The notes beneath the pieces are model-generated. The model saw nothing but the letters and a program-made list of their open reading frames with translations. It was not told the origin of the DNA and did no database searches. Source: Riemerella anatipestifer (GTDB lineage Bacteria > Bacteroidota > Bacteroidia > Flavobacteriales > Weeksellaceae). From it: a stretch of 34,652 bases of DNA. A program made the position numbers and the translations under genes. The first letter of the stretch is position 1, and the number at the start of each line of letters is the position of its first letter. The stretch covers positions 171,715 through 206,366 of the forward strand of contig NZ_QXHU01000005.1 of assembly GCF_009663465.1 (NCBI RefSeq), in the 5' to 3' direction. Positions 22,875 through 29,720 of this stretch are shown piece by piece.

Positions 22875-23351
22875 TTAGAATCTAAAGTGTGAGAATGCTT
22901 TGTTAGCCTCAGCCATTTTGTGAGTATCAGTTTTCTTTTTGAAGGCAGCACCTTCCTCCTTAGCAGCAGCAATAATTTCAGCAGCTAATTTCTGAGCCAT
23001 AGACTTATCATTTCTCGCTTTAGCGTACTTAATAAGCCACTTCATTGCCATAGAGATTTTTCTATCTGCTCTAATAGGCATTGGGATTTGGAAGTTAGCA
23101 CCACCAACTCTTCTTGAACGCACTTCTACGTGTGGCATTACATTAGTTAGAGCATCTTTCCAAATTTCTAATGAAGTTTTTTCGTTTTCTCCTTTTTTAG
23201 CTTCCACGATGTCTAGTGCATCATAGAAAATTCTGAATGCAATAGACTTCTTACCGTCTAGCATTAGGTTATTCACAAATCTAGTTACCAACTGATCATT
23301 AAATTTTGGATCTGGTAACAACGGTCTTTTTTTCGCTTTTGTTTTTCTCAT
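22875..23351 (-). CDS. rpsG: 30S ribosomal protein S7
   Basis: A 158-residue primary 16S rRNA-binding protein that organises the 30S head. Family motifs are [19 protein letters not shown] (about 22-40), the beta-hairpin [20 protein letters not shown] (about 77-96), and the C-terminal [19 protein letters not shown]. Length is normal. It is the second gene of the str operon, 25 bp after rpsL and 6 bp before fusA. Confidence 0.97.
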   Translation of the reverse strand: MRKTKAKKRPLLPDPKFNDQLVTRFVNNLMLDGKKSIAFRIFYDALDIVEAKKGENEKTSLEIWKDALTNVMPHVEVRSRRVGGANFQIPMPIRADRKISMAMKWLIKYAKARNDKSMAQKLAAEIIAAAKEEGAAFKKKTDTHKMAEANKAFSHFRF

Positions 23352-23376
23352 TGTTCTGTTTCTTAAAATTTAATGA

Positions 23377-23760
23377 TTACTTTTTAGCATCTTTAGGACG
23401 CTTAGCACCGTACTTAGATCTTCTCTGAAGTCTTCCGTTAACTCCAGCGGTATCTAAAGCACCACGAACAATGTGATAACGAACTCCCGGTAGGTCTTTC
23501 ACCCTTCCGCCTCTTACCAATACTATCGAGTGCTCTTGGAGATTGTGTCCTTCGCCCGGGATATAAGCGTTTACTTCTTTACCGTTAGAAAGTCTTACCC
23601 TTGCTACTTTTCTAAGCGCAGAGTTAGGTTTCTTAGGTGTAGTTGTATATACTCTTGTACATACACCTCTCTTTTGTGGACAAGAATCCAAAGCAGCCGA
23701 TTTGCTCTTCTTGGCAAGTGTGGCTCTTCCTTTTCTTACTAATTGTTGAATAGTAGGCAT
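23377..23760 (-). CDS. rpsL: 30S ribosomal protein S12
   Basis: A 127-residue protein of the decoding centre. It reads [20 protein letters not shown] at the start, then [20 protein letters not shown] and [18 protein letters not shown]. The two lysines where streptomycin-resistance changes usually arise (TPKKPNSA and RVKDLPG) are present, so this copy looks wild type. It leads the operon rpsL-rpsG-fusA-rpsJ from a consensus promoter 35 bp upstream. Confidence 0.97.
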   Translation of the reverse strand: MPTIQQLVRKGRATLAKKSKSAALDSCPQKRGVCTRVYTTTPKKPNSALRKVARVRLSNGKEVNAYIPGEGHNLQEHSIVLVRGGRVKDLPGVRYHIVRGALDTAGVNGRLQRRSKYGAKRPKDAKK

Positions 23761-23794
23761 TTAATTGCTTTTATTTATTTTTAGTTTCAAGGTG

Positions 23795-23825
23795 CAAAGA
23801 TAACTTTTTTTTCTAAAATACACAA
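23795..23825 (-). promoter_or_regulatory. str operon promoter (TTG-N20-TATCTTTG)
   Basis: On the minus strand TTG (23823-23825) and TATCTTTG (23795-23802) are 20 nt apart, followed by C, a full Bacteroidota consensus. The spacer is an A/T-rich tract. The -7 box ends 34 nt before the rpsL ATG. Confidence 0.85.
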
Positions 23826-23927
23826 TTATTCATCTATTTTGTCCTTCTTTACCTTTTAATTGATGTAGTTTCATAAATGGATAAAGTTGTCTGACCTCTT
23901 TTTTACGAAAACCAAATTATTTTTGAT

Positions 23928-24857
23928 TTACTTCCATAGAACAACTTTCGTCCCTGCATTTTTACCATAAGCTACTCCTATAGCTCTTATTGCTTCTATG
24001 GCAGCTTTACGTTCTAGATGAGCATTATTTATCTCCTTTTCACGAAGTTTTCTATAAAAAACATCTTTATTTGCTATATATTTATCAATATTTTTTAACA
24101 ACACTTGAGATTCTTTATAAGCAGAGGTTTCTACCGGAATTTGAGACAATAGCTCTGCCACCTCCGAGGCGGTGTATTCATCTTTGCTAATCGCCCACTT
24201 AGATTTTGCTCTTTGTAAAAACTCCTTACCTAAATTTTCTTCATAAGACTTATAAACCTTCTCTGTTAAGGGTAAAATTTTTGAAGCGTAAGAAGGAATT
24301 GCTTCTGGAATTTGTGATAAAATGAATAGGGCTTCTTCATAATTTTTAGCACCTACTTGGATGTTAATTCTTTGTATCATTTTAGGTAATTCTCTCTCAT
24401 AATGGGAGATTATTTTTGATTTAGTTCTTTCTAAAAATTCAGAAAATATCGGGCTATTTAAATCAATATTTTTCAATCCCATTGCAATAGCATTTCCTTT
24501 ATTACTCCCTCTCCCTTTGGTTTTAAATGAATGAGTAGCAAAAGTCTTTCCATCAAAAATATTCATCACACTAAATGAAAGTTCATATTCTACTTCTGCA
24601 ATTGGTGGAATACCAGAAGATGTATGTTCCGATAATATAGATACTTCGGGAACTAGTGCAAAAACGGCGTTTTCATAGTCAATTATACCACTTTTATTAA
24701 GCACCTTCTGCATCTTAGCTATAATCTGAGTATCTGCTTTTTCTGATAGAGTATAATCACTTTTTATCCGAGCTGGAGCTATCGTAACTTCTTGAGCCGT
24801 TCCAAATATAATCCCTATAAAAAATAATAGATAATTTAGAGTTTGTTTTGATTTCAT
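23928..24857 (-). CDS. Exported protein of unknown function, last gene of a four-gene envelope operon
   Basis: A 309-residue protein, not assigned to a family. A signal peptide (KQTLNYLLFFIGIIFGTAQE) leads into a beta-rich segment (about 25-150; PPIAEVEYELSFSVMNIFDG and HSFKTKGRGSNKGNAIAMGL), which has the 'GxGxSxxxA' flavour of LPP20/FlgT-like and CsgG-associated domains. The rest (155-300) is helical with tetratricopeptide-like spacing (NYEEALFILSQIPEAIPSY; SEVAELLSQIPVETSAYKES) and ends ALRAIGVAYGK-like (IEAIRAIGVAYGKNAGTKV). It starts 5 bp after the stop of the 24863-25741 gene, so the two are translationally close. It presumably acts in the periplasm with its partners. Confidence 0.8.
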   Translation of the reverse strand: MKSKQTLNYLLFFIGIIFGTAQEVTIAPARIKSDYTLSEKADTQIIAKMQKVLNKSGIIDYENAVFALVPEVSILSEHTSSGIPPIAEVEYELSFSVMNIFDGKTFATHSFKTKGRGSNKGNAIAMGLKNIDLNSPIFSEFLERTKSKIISHYERELPKMIQRINIQVGAKNYEEALFILSQIPEAIPSYASKILPLTEKVYKSYEENLGKEFLQRAKSKWAISKDEYTASEVAELLSQIPVETSAYKESQVLLKNIDKYIANKDVFYRKLREKEINNAHLERKAAIEAIRAIGVAYGKNAGTKVVLWK

Positions 24858-24862
24858 ATTTT

Positions 24863-25741
24863 CTAATTTTGTTTTATTGTGTACTCTACCTCACCCAATT
24901 TTGATTTGGTTCTACTTAGTTTAAACCCTTTAGATGCCGCAATATTTCCTAACATTTTTTCTAAATCCCTATAAAAGTTCCTTGCATCTAAAGACTTTCC
25001 ATTCTCTCCAAACAAAGGCATCATCGCTTGCGAAACCTCTATCCTTCTTTCGTTGGCATCATCTGTGGTAAAGTTCCCTCTTACACATCTAGCGGACAGC
25101 CAATCTTCTACAAAATCTAAAATGCTTTTACCGTCCATTTCTTCATCTAATGATAGATCTTCTGAAATAATGATAAGGCGAGATTCTCTACCATTTTGTG
25201 CCATTTCATTAAAGGTTGTCATCAGTTGATTATTAAATTGGTCTATCTTATCTAAAACCGCTTCTTGAAGAAGATTCTCATTAGATTCACCAATAGCATA
25301 TTCACTTTCTCCGCTAGATGCTGCAATTTGTTTACTGCTATACACATCTATACCCGAAAATTCGGCATAAACTTTTTTCCTCGGTCCCTGTGATGTTACT
25401 TTATAAGTTAAATCTATTTTTATATCATAGTTTACTGATAGACCTTTACCCTGATTTCTTTTTAGCTCTTGTTCAAGCATTACCGTCTCAAAACCTCTTT
25501 CTTTCATCATTTCACCGAATTTTGAAATCATTGCTTTTAATTCAATATCTAGAAATGCTTTACTATAGTTTTGAACAAAAACTTCTTCTCCCATATCGTC
25601 TCCTCCTGATAATAAACCTTTTTGGTTAAGGAGTGCGTCTGATGGAACTACCATAATTTTGGGCTTTTTAGCACCTTGACTATACAAGGTGCTAATTCCC
25701 AACATTATGAAAATAAATAATGTGCTTATTTTTTTCATCAT
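24863..25741 (-). CDS. Exported protein, DUF6175-like, third gene of the envelope operon
   Basis: A 292-residue protein with signal peptide MMKKISTLFIFIMLGISTLYSQ. The mature start KPKIMVVPSDALLNQKG resembles, from memory, the Bacteroidota DUF6175 group. The order is: a helix with FLDIELKAMISKFGEMMKERG (about 60-85), a strand block KIDLTYKVTSQGPRKKVYAE (about 125-145), a conserved-looking acidic helix (ISEDLSLDEEMDGKSILDFV, about 195-215), and a C-terminal pair of helices with strand (RDLEKMLGNIAASKGFKLSR). It has one cysteine (WLSARCVRG). It is separated by 9 bp from the lipoprotein gene before it. The fold of the N-terminal half recalls proteins that build curli-like or CsgG-type assemblies, but this is only a resemblance. 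Confidence 0.75.
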   Translation of the reverse strand: MMKKISTLFIFIMLGISTLYSQGAKKPKIMVVPSDALLNQKGLLSGGDDMGEEVFVQNYSKAFLDIELKAMISKFGEMMKERGFETVMLEQELKRNQGKGLSVNYDIKIDLTYKVTSQGPRKKVYAEFSGIDVYSSKQIAASSGESEYAIGESNENLLQEAVLDKIDQFNNQLMTTFNEMAQNGRESRLIIISEDLSLDEEMDGKSILDFVEDWLSARCVRGNFTTDDANERRIEVSQAMMPLFGENGKSLDARNFYRDLEKMLGNIAASKGFKLSRTKSKLGEVEYTIKQN

Positions 25742-25750
25742 ATTATTATT

Positions 25751-26236
25751 TTATTCAAATAAATGTCCTAACTTCTTTATGACCCCTTTATTTTCTAGGT
25801 ACTTGCGAAGTTCATTTTTATTAACAGAAACGGTTACACCTATTTTATATTTACTTCCAACTCTCAGCCTATCTTTTGCTGGGATATTTCCATCGGAAGA
25901 TAGATTAACGAATCTTTCATAATCTCCTTTAAAGAAGTTATCAAAAAACTCTTTATGACTCTCTAATTCCGCAGGACTTACGATAGGAGGTTGAAACGAA
26001 CAACGATTTCCTCCTAATATCCCCTTAAACAAAATCCCGTGTACTGCATCTCGCTTTACCTGCCTAGTGGCTTCCTCCATTGTGGAAGCATAGGAATAAA
26101 CTTTTACTAAATTAGAACCCTGCGAACCTACTCCTTGACATACCATTTCGTAATCGTATGAAACTTGAGTGGTAGAGCAGGATTGGAATGCTACTGAAAG
26201 CATTACCAATCCTGATATAATGATTGTTTTTTTCAT
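25751..26236 (-). CDS. Lipoprotein, second gene of the envelope operon
   Basis: A 161-residue lipoprotein. The signal sequence ends in a lipobox, VAFQSCSTTQ, with Cys20 as the lipidated residue, so Lnt encoded at 5103-6746 would complete its modification. The mature protein has YEMVCQGVGSQGSNLVKVYS, then MEEATRQVKRDAVHGILFKG, which recalls the A-x-x-A-x6-A helix of LPP20/FlgT-like domains, and two further cysteines (C33 and C79). The C-terminal half reads SKYKIGVTVSVNKNELRKYLENKG, a strand followed by a helix. It sits 13 bp after the barrel gene and 9 bp before the DUF6175-like gene. The family is unrecognised; an outer-membrane-anchored partner of the barrel is the natural guess. Confidence 0.78.
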   Translation of the reverse strand: MKKTIIISGLVMLSVAFQSCSTTQVSYDYEMVCQGVGSQGSNLVKVYSYASTMEEATRQVKRDAVHGILFKGILGGNRCSFQPPIVSPAELESHKEFFDNFFKGDYERFVNLSSDGNIPAKDRLRVGSKYKIGVTVSVNKNELRKYLENKGVIKKLGHLFE

Positions 26237-26249
26237 TATATATTTATTT

Positions 26250-27851
26250 TTAGAATGATATTTTAGCTCCTACACCTATACCTAGCTTGTTTAGCTGTTT
26301 ATTAAAATATTCACCATCATAGAGTTTAACGGTTTTACCATAACCAATACTGTACTCTACCCCATCACCAAAGTAATAGTTGTAGTCTGCTTGTGCAAAT
26401 AATTGGAAATTTGGAGAGAACTGGATACCAAAACGCCCAATAGCTTCACCATATAGCACTTTAAAATCAAGTTTTTGTTTATTTTCGGATTCCGTTGCGA
26501 ATAACCTACCTGCTCCTACTCCTGCTCCTACAACTAAGTTACGAGCAAAATAAAACTCTTTCATTACGCCTAACCCTAGCCTAAATATTGTGTGAGCATC
26601 TTTCTTATCCACAGTTATATTATCGCCAGAAATAGTGAATTTTGAATAAGCTTTATTTATCTCTTGCTTTCCAGTAACATAGTCTTTTCCTACGGGTAAA
26701 TCTCCTTTTAGATACACAAAAAGTCCAGGATACCATTTTGTTCTATAATCCAACATTAGCCCTACTCCTGATAATGAAGCATACGGAATAACACTAGTCC
26801 CCACTTCTCCTTTTTTCACAAGGGTCATTCCTTCCTGCACCCTTCCTCCTAGGAATTTATAAAACTTGGTCATATCTGTAGTTTCTCCTGTAGCTTCTGA
26901 ACGATTATCTGCAATGTAGCTATCCACTCTCACTACTGCTTTTCTCTTAGCTACTTCTTTACCTTCAGAGTCTAAGACAAGTTCCATCACATCATAGCGG
27001 TCATCAATCCTCAACCCTTCTTTATATCCTATTTTCGCTCTAATAGGAGAAGTTTCTATTACTGCCGTCTGAACCTTGAAATCATTCACTTTACTAGATA
27101 GCTTTCTGTCTATATATTCAAAAGCAGACATTGCAGTAGAGCCATAATCTATGTTACCTTCACGGTCTTTAAAGACTGTAAGTGATGAATCGTCTTCCAT
27201 TACAAAAACCAATGGAAAAGTCGCTTTTTGTACTCCGTCAGGTCGATTAAAATAATTATCATAGAAGTTGGTTCTTACTTCGTCATTAAAATTCAACTTA
27301 TATATATAAGTTTTTAATCTAGTTTCATTCTGTTTACCCTTGTATAGATAACATACTTTTACATAAGAACGGTCTATCAATTTTTCTCCTAAGTTATTAA
27401 GAACCGATTTTCTGTGACTCGCTTCGCTTCTTAGAACATCGGCATCAGTAGCAGCATATTTACCTCTTCCCTCCAATACTTTTAGAGAGTAACCTTCTTG
27501 CTCATTGATAAATTCTGGAAACCAATTACCCATTATTTGGTTTCCTACTTTCCAACTATCCAAAACTACATCTACTAACTCCCTGCTTGATAAATCTCCT
27601 TCAGAAATCGTTTTTTCTAACCTATTTACATCATATTGTTCAGAATTTATCTGCTGTAAATATTTAACGATTTGGTTAGCCTCATAACTCCCGTCTGTAA
27701 AATAGAGCGAACTCATAGATGGACGCAAATACTCACGACTTAGCTCATTCCCTTTTCTTACAGTAAGGTTCTCTACCTCTTGTTGTGCTAGTGCGGTAGC
27801 TGGAAGCATTGTTGCCGCCACGACGCATAATGTCAATAAATTTTTCTTCAT
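26250..27851 (-). CDS. Outer-membrane beta-barrel protein, first gene of the envelope operon
   Basis: A 533-residue exported protein. The signal peptide is the first 22 residues (KKNLLTLCVVAATMLPATAL). Residues about 25-330 form a periplasmic or surface domain (LSREYLRPSMSSLYFTDGSY near the mature start; IRAKIGYKEGLRIDDRYDVM; GRVQEGMTLVKKGEVG). From about 350 to the end, alternating hydrophobic strands (SLSGVGLMLDYRTKWYPGLF, HTIFRLGLGVMKEFYFARNL, GEAIGRFGIQFSPNFQLFAQ) finish with LGIGVGAKISF, the aromatic C terminus of an outer-membrane barrel. Tight spacing (13, 9 and 5 bp) shows co-transcription with the three genes that follow. No -7 box was found upstream. Function is unknown. Confidence 0.82.
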   Translation of the reverse strand: MKKNLLTLCVVAATMLPATALAQQEVENLTVRKGNELSREYLRPSMSSLYFTDGSYEANQIVKYLQQINSEQYDVNRLEKTISEGDLSSRELVDVVLDSWKVGNQIMGNWFPEFINEQEGYSLKVLEGRGKYAATDADVLRSEASHRKSVLNNLGEKLIDRSYVKVCYLYKGKQNETRLKTYIYKLNFNDEVRTNFYDNYFNRPDGVQKATFPLVFVMEDDSSLTVFKDREGNIDYGSTAMSAFEYIDRKLSSKVNDFKVQTAVIETSPIRAKIGYKEGLRIDDRYDVMELVLDSEGKEVAKRKAVVRVDSYIADNRSEATGETTDMTKFYKFLGGRVQEGMTLVKKGEVGTSVIPYASLSGVGLMLDYRTKWYPGLFVYLKGDLPVGKDYVTGKQEINKAYSKFTISGDNITVDKKDAHTIFRLGLGVMKEFYFARNLVVGAGVGAGRLFATESENKQKLDFKVLYGEAIGRFGIQFSPNFQLFAQADYNYYFGDGVEYSIGYGKTVKLYDGEYFNKQLNKLGIGVGAKISF

Positions 27852-27991
27852 AATTCTATTTTTAATTTTTACAATTATTTAACTATTTAACGCCTCTCTT
27901 CGGATAGAGGTCTTAAATTGCGGTATCCATATAAAACGCTTTTACCCCCGAGATACCTTATTTAACTTAATTACCTATATTTTCTACCTTT

Positions 27992-28114
27992 TTAGTTATT
28001 CGTATCTGTTTTTTCGGATTTCATAATACCTTTTAGGTTATATTTTTTATCAAAATGGTCTTCTGTATTATCATTTAGGTGATAGATTTCATCAAAAAGG
28101 TCTTCCAGATAACA
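27992..28114 (-). other. In-frame open extension beyond the stop of the 162-residue protein
   Basis: After the TGA at 28115-28117 the same frame stays open for 40 codons to a TAA at 27992. It encodes two similar segments, EDLFDEIYHLND and EDHFDKKYNLKG, then MKSEKTDTNN, whose KSE echoes the KSE at the end of the annotated protein. The DNA shows the matching imperfect direct repeat (ATCAAAATGGTCTTC, ATCAAAAAGGTCTTC). It could be a former C-terminal part cut off by a stop mutation, or a readthrough tail. Confidence 0.4.
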
Positions 28115-28603
28115 TCACTCACTCTTTGTTTCCCCATCTTCGTTTTGTTTTCTACGAGAACGAGAAAAAAACTGCTTTAATTCTTTTTGTTTTGTTTCGT
28201 AACCTACGGATTTAGACCCTGCTTTATAATTGGTGTAAGCATAATCTGCTAAAGCATCTTGGTAGTTATCATAATCGTGCAAGATTTTAGTATTCTGCAC
28301 TTTTTGTTGTAAAGCCGTAAGCCTATTATAAAGTGTCTCAAGGAAACTACGAGTTTTCATATCTCTGAAAAACTCGTCCCAGTCCACATCTGGTACTCTC
28401 AAATTGGGCTGAGCCTGTGCAAAATCTGCCACTTTATTGATGAACAGTTTATTTTGTTCATTCACTCTTCCGTATCTATTACGGTCTTCGGAAGTAAGGT
28501 TAATATTTATTGGTGATAGAACTTGTTCTAAAGCCGCCATTTCATCGTTTATGGCTTTCATTTGTTCATCGGTAAGGTGTTTGTTATTCAAGTTAGAAAC
28601 CAT
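28115..28603 (-). CDS. Hypothetical helical protein
   Basis: A 162-residue cytosolic protein that I cannot assign. It lacks a signal peptide and is predicted mostly helical: LTDEQMKAINDEMAALEQVL (about 10-30), then NEQNKLFINKVADFAQAQPN, LETLYNRLTALQQKVQNTKI and a tyrosine-rich segment (DYDNYQDALADYAYTNYKAG). The C terminus is basic then acidic (FFSRSRRKQNEDGETKSE). It precedes the four-gene envelope operon on the same strand by about 260 bp and may or may not belong to it. The reading frame stays open past its TGA for another 40 codons with a tandem repeat (see the separate entry), so the present stop may be recent. Confidence 0.65.
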   Translation of the reverse strand: MVSNLNNKHLTDEQMKAINDEMAALEQVLSPININLTSEDRNRYGRVNEQNKLFINKVADFAQAQPNLRVPDVDWDEFFRDMKTRSFLETLYNRLTALQQKVQNTKILHDYDNYQDALADYAYTNYKAGSKSVGYETKQKELKQFFSRSRRKQNEDGETKSE

Positions 28604-28741
28604 AGGATTATATTTTTATACATTTAAAATTTTCGGATAGGAAAAGAAACCTCTCTCCTTGCCCCATTATAAGCCACAAGAAGCCTCCAAACGCCACAAA
28701 ATATTTGCTAAAAACGAAATGAGAGTAATGATGAAAATTAT

Positions 28742-28787
28742 AAAAAAGGCTGGTCGTCCCACTACCACGGGACAACCAGCCTTTTTT
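28742..28787. terminator. Strong bidirectional hairpin terminator
   Basis: AAAAAAGGCTGGT (742-754 of the 28-kb block) pairs with ACCAGCCTTTTTT (28775-28787), and GTCCC (28756-28760) pairs with GGGAC (28769-28773), with one internal mismatch and an 8-nt loop. Both strands end in six T. No annotated gene runs into it from the left; on the minus strand it fits the end of a short transcript from the promoter at 28931-28960. Confidence 0.85.
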
Positions 28788-28810
28788 ATCTTCAGAATTT
28801 AAACCTTTAT

Positions 28811-28900
28811 TTAAAGGAAGGAAGGAAGGAAGGAAGGAAGGAAGTACAAAATATACCCCACATAAACAAATATTTCGACTTGATATTTATCATTTTCCAT
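28811..28900 (-). CDS. Candidate small hydrophobic peptide (29 aa)
   Basis: The ATG at 28900 opens a frame of 29 codons ending at a TAA at 28811. The peptide begins MENDKYQ and continues as one hydrophobic stretch (EIFVYVGYILYF then LPSFLPSFL), long enough to span a membrane. Its last ten codons are written by the TTCC microsatellite, and the stop is just past it. A GGAG lies about 10 nt before the start. The frame lies within a short minus-strand transcript defined by a promoter (28931-28960) and a terminator (28742-28787). Charged start plus a single hydrophobic helix resembles type I toxin peptides, but the frame could also be chance and the transcript a non-coding RNA. Low certainty. Confidence 0.35.
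   Translation of the reverse strand: MENDKYQVEIFVYVGYILYFLPSFLPSFL
28816..28843. repeat. Tetranucleotide microsatellite (GGAA)7
   Basis: Seven perfect GGAA units on the plus strand (TTCC on the minus strand). Tetranucleotide tracts of this size are prone to slippage. Within the 29-codon frame, a gain of one unit would remove the present stop and extend the frame through the terminator hairpin, while a loss would change only the last residues. Confidence 0.95.
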
Positions 28901-28930
28901 CTTTATTTCGCTCCATTACAAAGAATGGTA

Positions 28931-28960
28931 CAAATGTAACAAGTATTTTTCAATTAGCAA
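28931..28960 (-). promoter_or_regulatory. Promoter of a short minus-strand transcript (TTG-N19-TACATTTG)
   Basis: On the minus strand TTG (28958-28960) and TACATTTG (28931-28938) are 19 nt apart, a full consensus match. With a start near 28924 and the hairpin at 28787-28742 the transcript would be about 180 nt. Confidence 0.6.
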
Positions 28961-28962
28961 AA

Positions 28963-29031
28963 TTATTTTGATACAACTACTTGAATGCCATATTTATCAA
29001 GTGCTTTTTGTAAATCACATTCAAACCACAA
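28963..29031 (-). pseudogene. Possible remnant of a protein C terminus (22 codons)
   Basis: The minus-strand frame reads WFECDLQKALDKYGIQVVVS then K and stop at 28963. It looks like a genuine C-terminal helix-strand, and the upstream frame is closed by a TGA about 60 nt before. A TTG at 29031 with GAGGAGG just before it could start translation, but 22 residues is very short. I read it as a decayed gene end; the family is not recognised. Confidence 0.25.
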
Positions 29032-29097
29032 TCCTCCTCTATTACCTCAATAGTTTTTTACTATCATAGTATTCATAAGACAAATAGAAACATACCT

Positions 29098-29105
29098 TAC
29101 CTTTG
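29098..29105 (+). promoter_or_regulatory. -7 element (TACCTTTG) of dps
   Basis: TACCTTTG, followed by C, is an exact TAnnTTTG match ending 28 nt before the dps ATG. No TTG at the expected -33 distance, which may mean activator-dependent control. Confidence 0.55.
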
Positions 29106-29133
29106 CACCATCAACATTTAGATAAAATTAATT

Positions 29134-29610
29134 ATGAAAAATTCTAAAATTATAGGCTTAAAAGAATCTGATTGCCAAAACATCACTGAAAAACTAAATA
29201 TACTATTAGCTAACTACTCTATTTTTTATCAAAATACGAGAGGTGCTCATTGGAATATCAAAGGAGCTGACTTCTTCACGCTCCATCCTAAATTTGAAGA
29301 ACTCTACGATTCTTTAGTTCTTAAAATAGACGAAATTGCGGAAAGAATTTTAACACTAGGTGCTACCCCTAACCATAATTATTCGGATTATTTAAAGGTT
29401 TCTTCTATAAAGGAAAGCAAAGAAGTAACCGACGGAAACAAATGCGTAGAACAAATTCTAGAAGCCTTCAAGATAGTAATTGACCTACAAAGAGAAATCT
29501 TAGAAATTGCAGGAGAGGCTGGTGATGAAGGCACTAATTCTCAAATGAGCGACTACATCAAAGAGCAAGAGAAAGAAGTTTGGATGTATAATGCTTTCTT
29601 AGACAAGTAA
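29134..29610 (+). CDS. dps: Dps-family DNA-binding ferritin-like protein
   Basis: A 158-residue cytosolic protein expected to assemble as a dodecamer that oxidises and stores iron with H2O2 and protects DNA in starvation and oxidative stress. The ferroxidase site residues typical of Dps are visible: NTRGAHWNIKGADFFTLHPK (about 34-53) with His39, and the acidic pair in FEELYDSLVLKIDEIAERI (about 54-72). The last helix ends KEVWMYNAFLDK. Length is normal and the N-terminal tail is short with few lysines, so DNA binding may be weak. It is monocistronic with its own promoter and terminator. Confidence 0.93.
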   Translation: MKNSKIIGLKESDCQNITEKLNILLANYSIFYQNTRGAHWNIKGADFFTLHPKFEELYDSLVLKIDEIAERILTLGATPNHNYSDYLKVSSIKESKEVTDGNKCVEQILEAFKIVIDLQREILEIAGEAGDEGTNSQMSDYIKEQEKEVWMYNAFLDK

Positions 29611-29631
29611 TACCATCACTCAAAACAAACT

Positions 29632-29668
29632 AAAAGAGGTTATCCTTTATAGGATAGCCTCTTTTTTA
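29632..29668 (+). terminator. Intrinsic terminator after dps
   Basis: AAAAGAGGTTATCC pairs with GGATAGCCTCTTTT around a short TTTAT loop (29633-29664), with one G-U pair, followed by a T-run. It starts about 22 bp after the dps stop. Confidence 0.85.
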
Positions 29669-29690
29669 TCTCCATTCTCACAAAAAACCC

Positions 29691-29698
29691 TATTTTTG
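29691..29698 (+). promoter_or_regulatory. -7 element (TATTTTTG) of pncB
   Basis: TATTTTTG is an exact TAnnTTTG match ending 22 nt before the pncB ATG, the same spacing as for nfu. No -33 TTG at 17-23 nt. Confidence 0.5.
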
Positions 29699-29720
29699 TT
29701 GCATATAAACCAGAAGTATT

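Larger units (their letters stand above)
28604..29133. other. 530-bp intergenic region before dps
   Basis: It contains no full-length gene. From left to right: 138 bp of plain AT-rich leader for the 28115-28603 gene, the bidirectional terminator, the (GGAA)7 tract with the small hydrophobic frame, a minus-strand promoter, a possible gene remnant, and the dps promoter on the plus strand. The intergenic space is therefore organised, not empty. Confidence 0.6.

Noticed and set aside
27893-27910. CCTCT-CTTCGGAT-AGAGG hairpin in the leader of the barrel gene as a riboswitch
   Set aside because: Stem is only 5 bp with no conserved aptamer features; too little to support.
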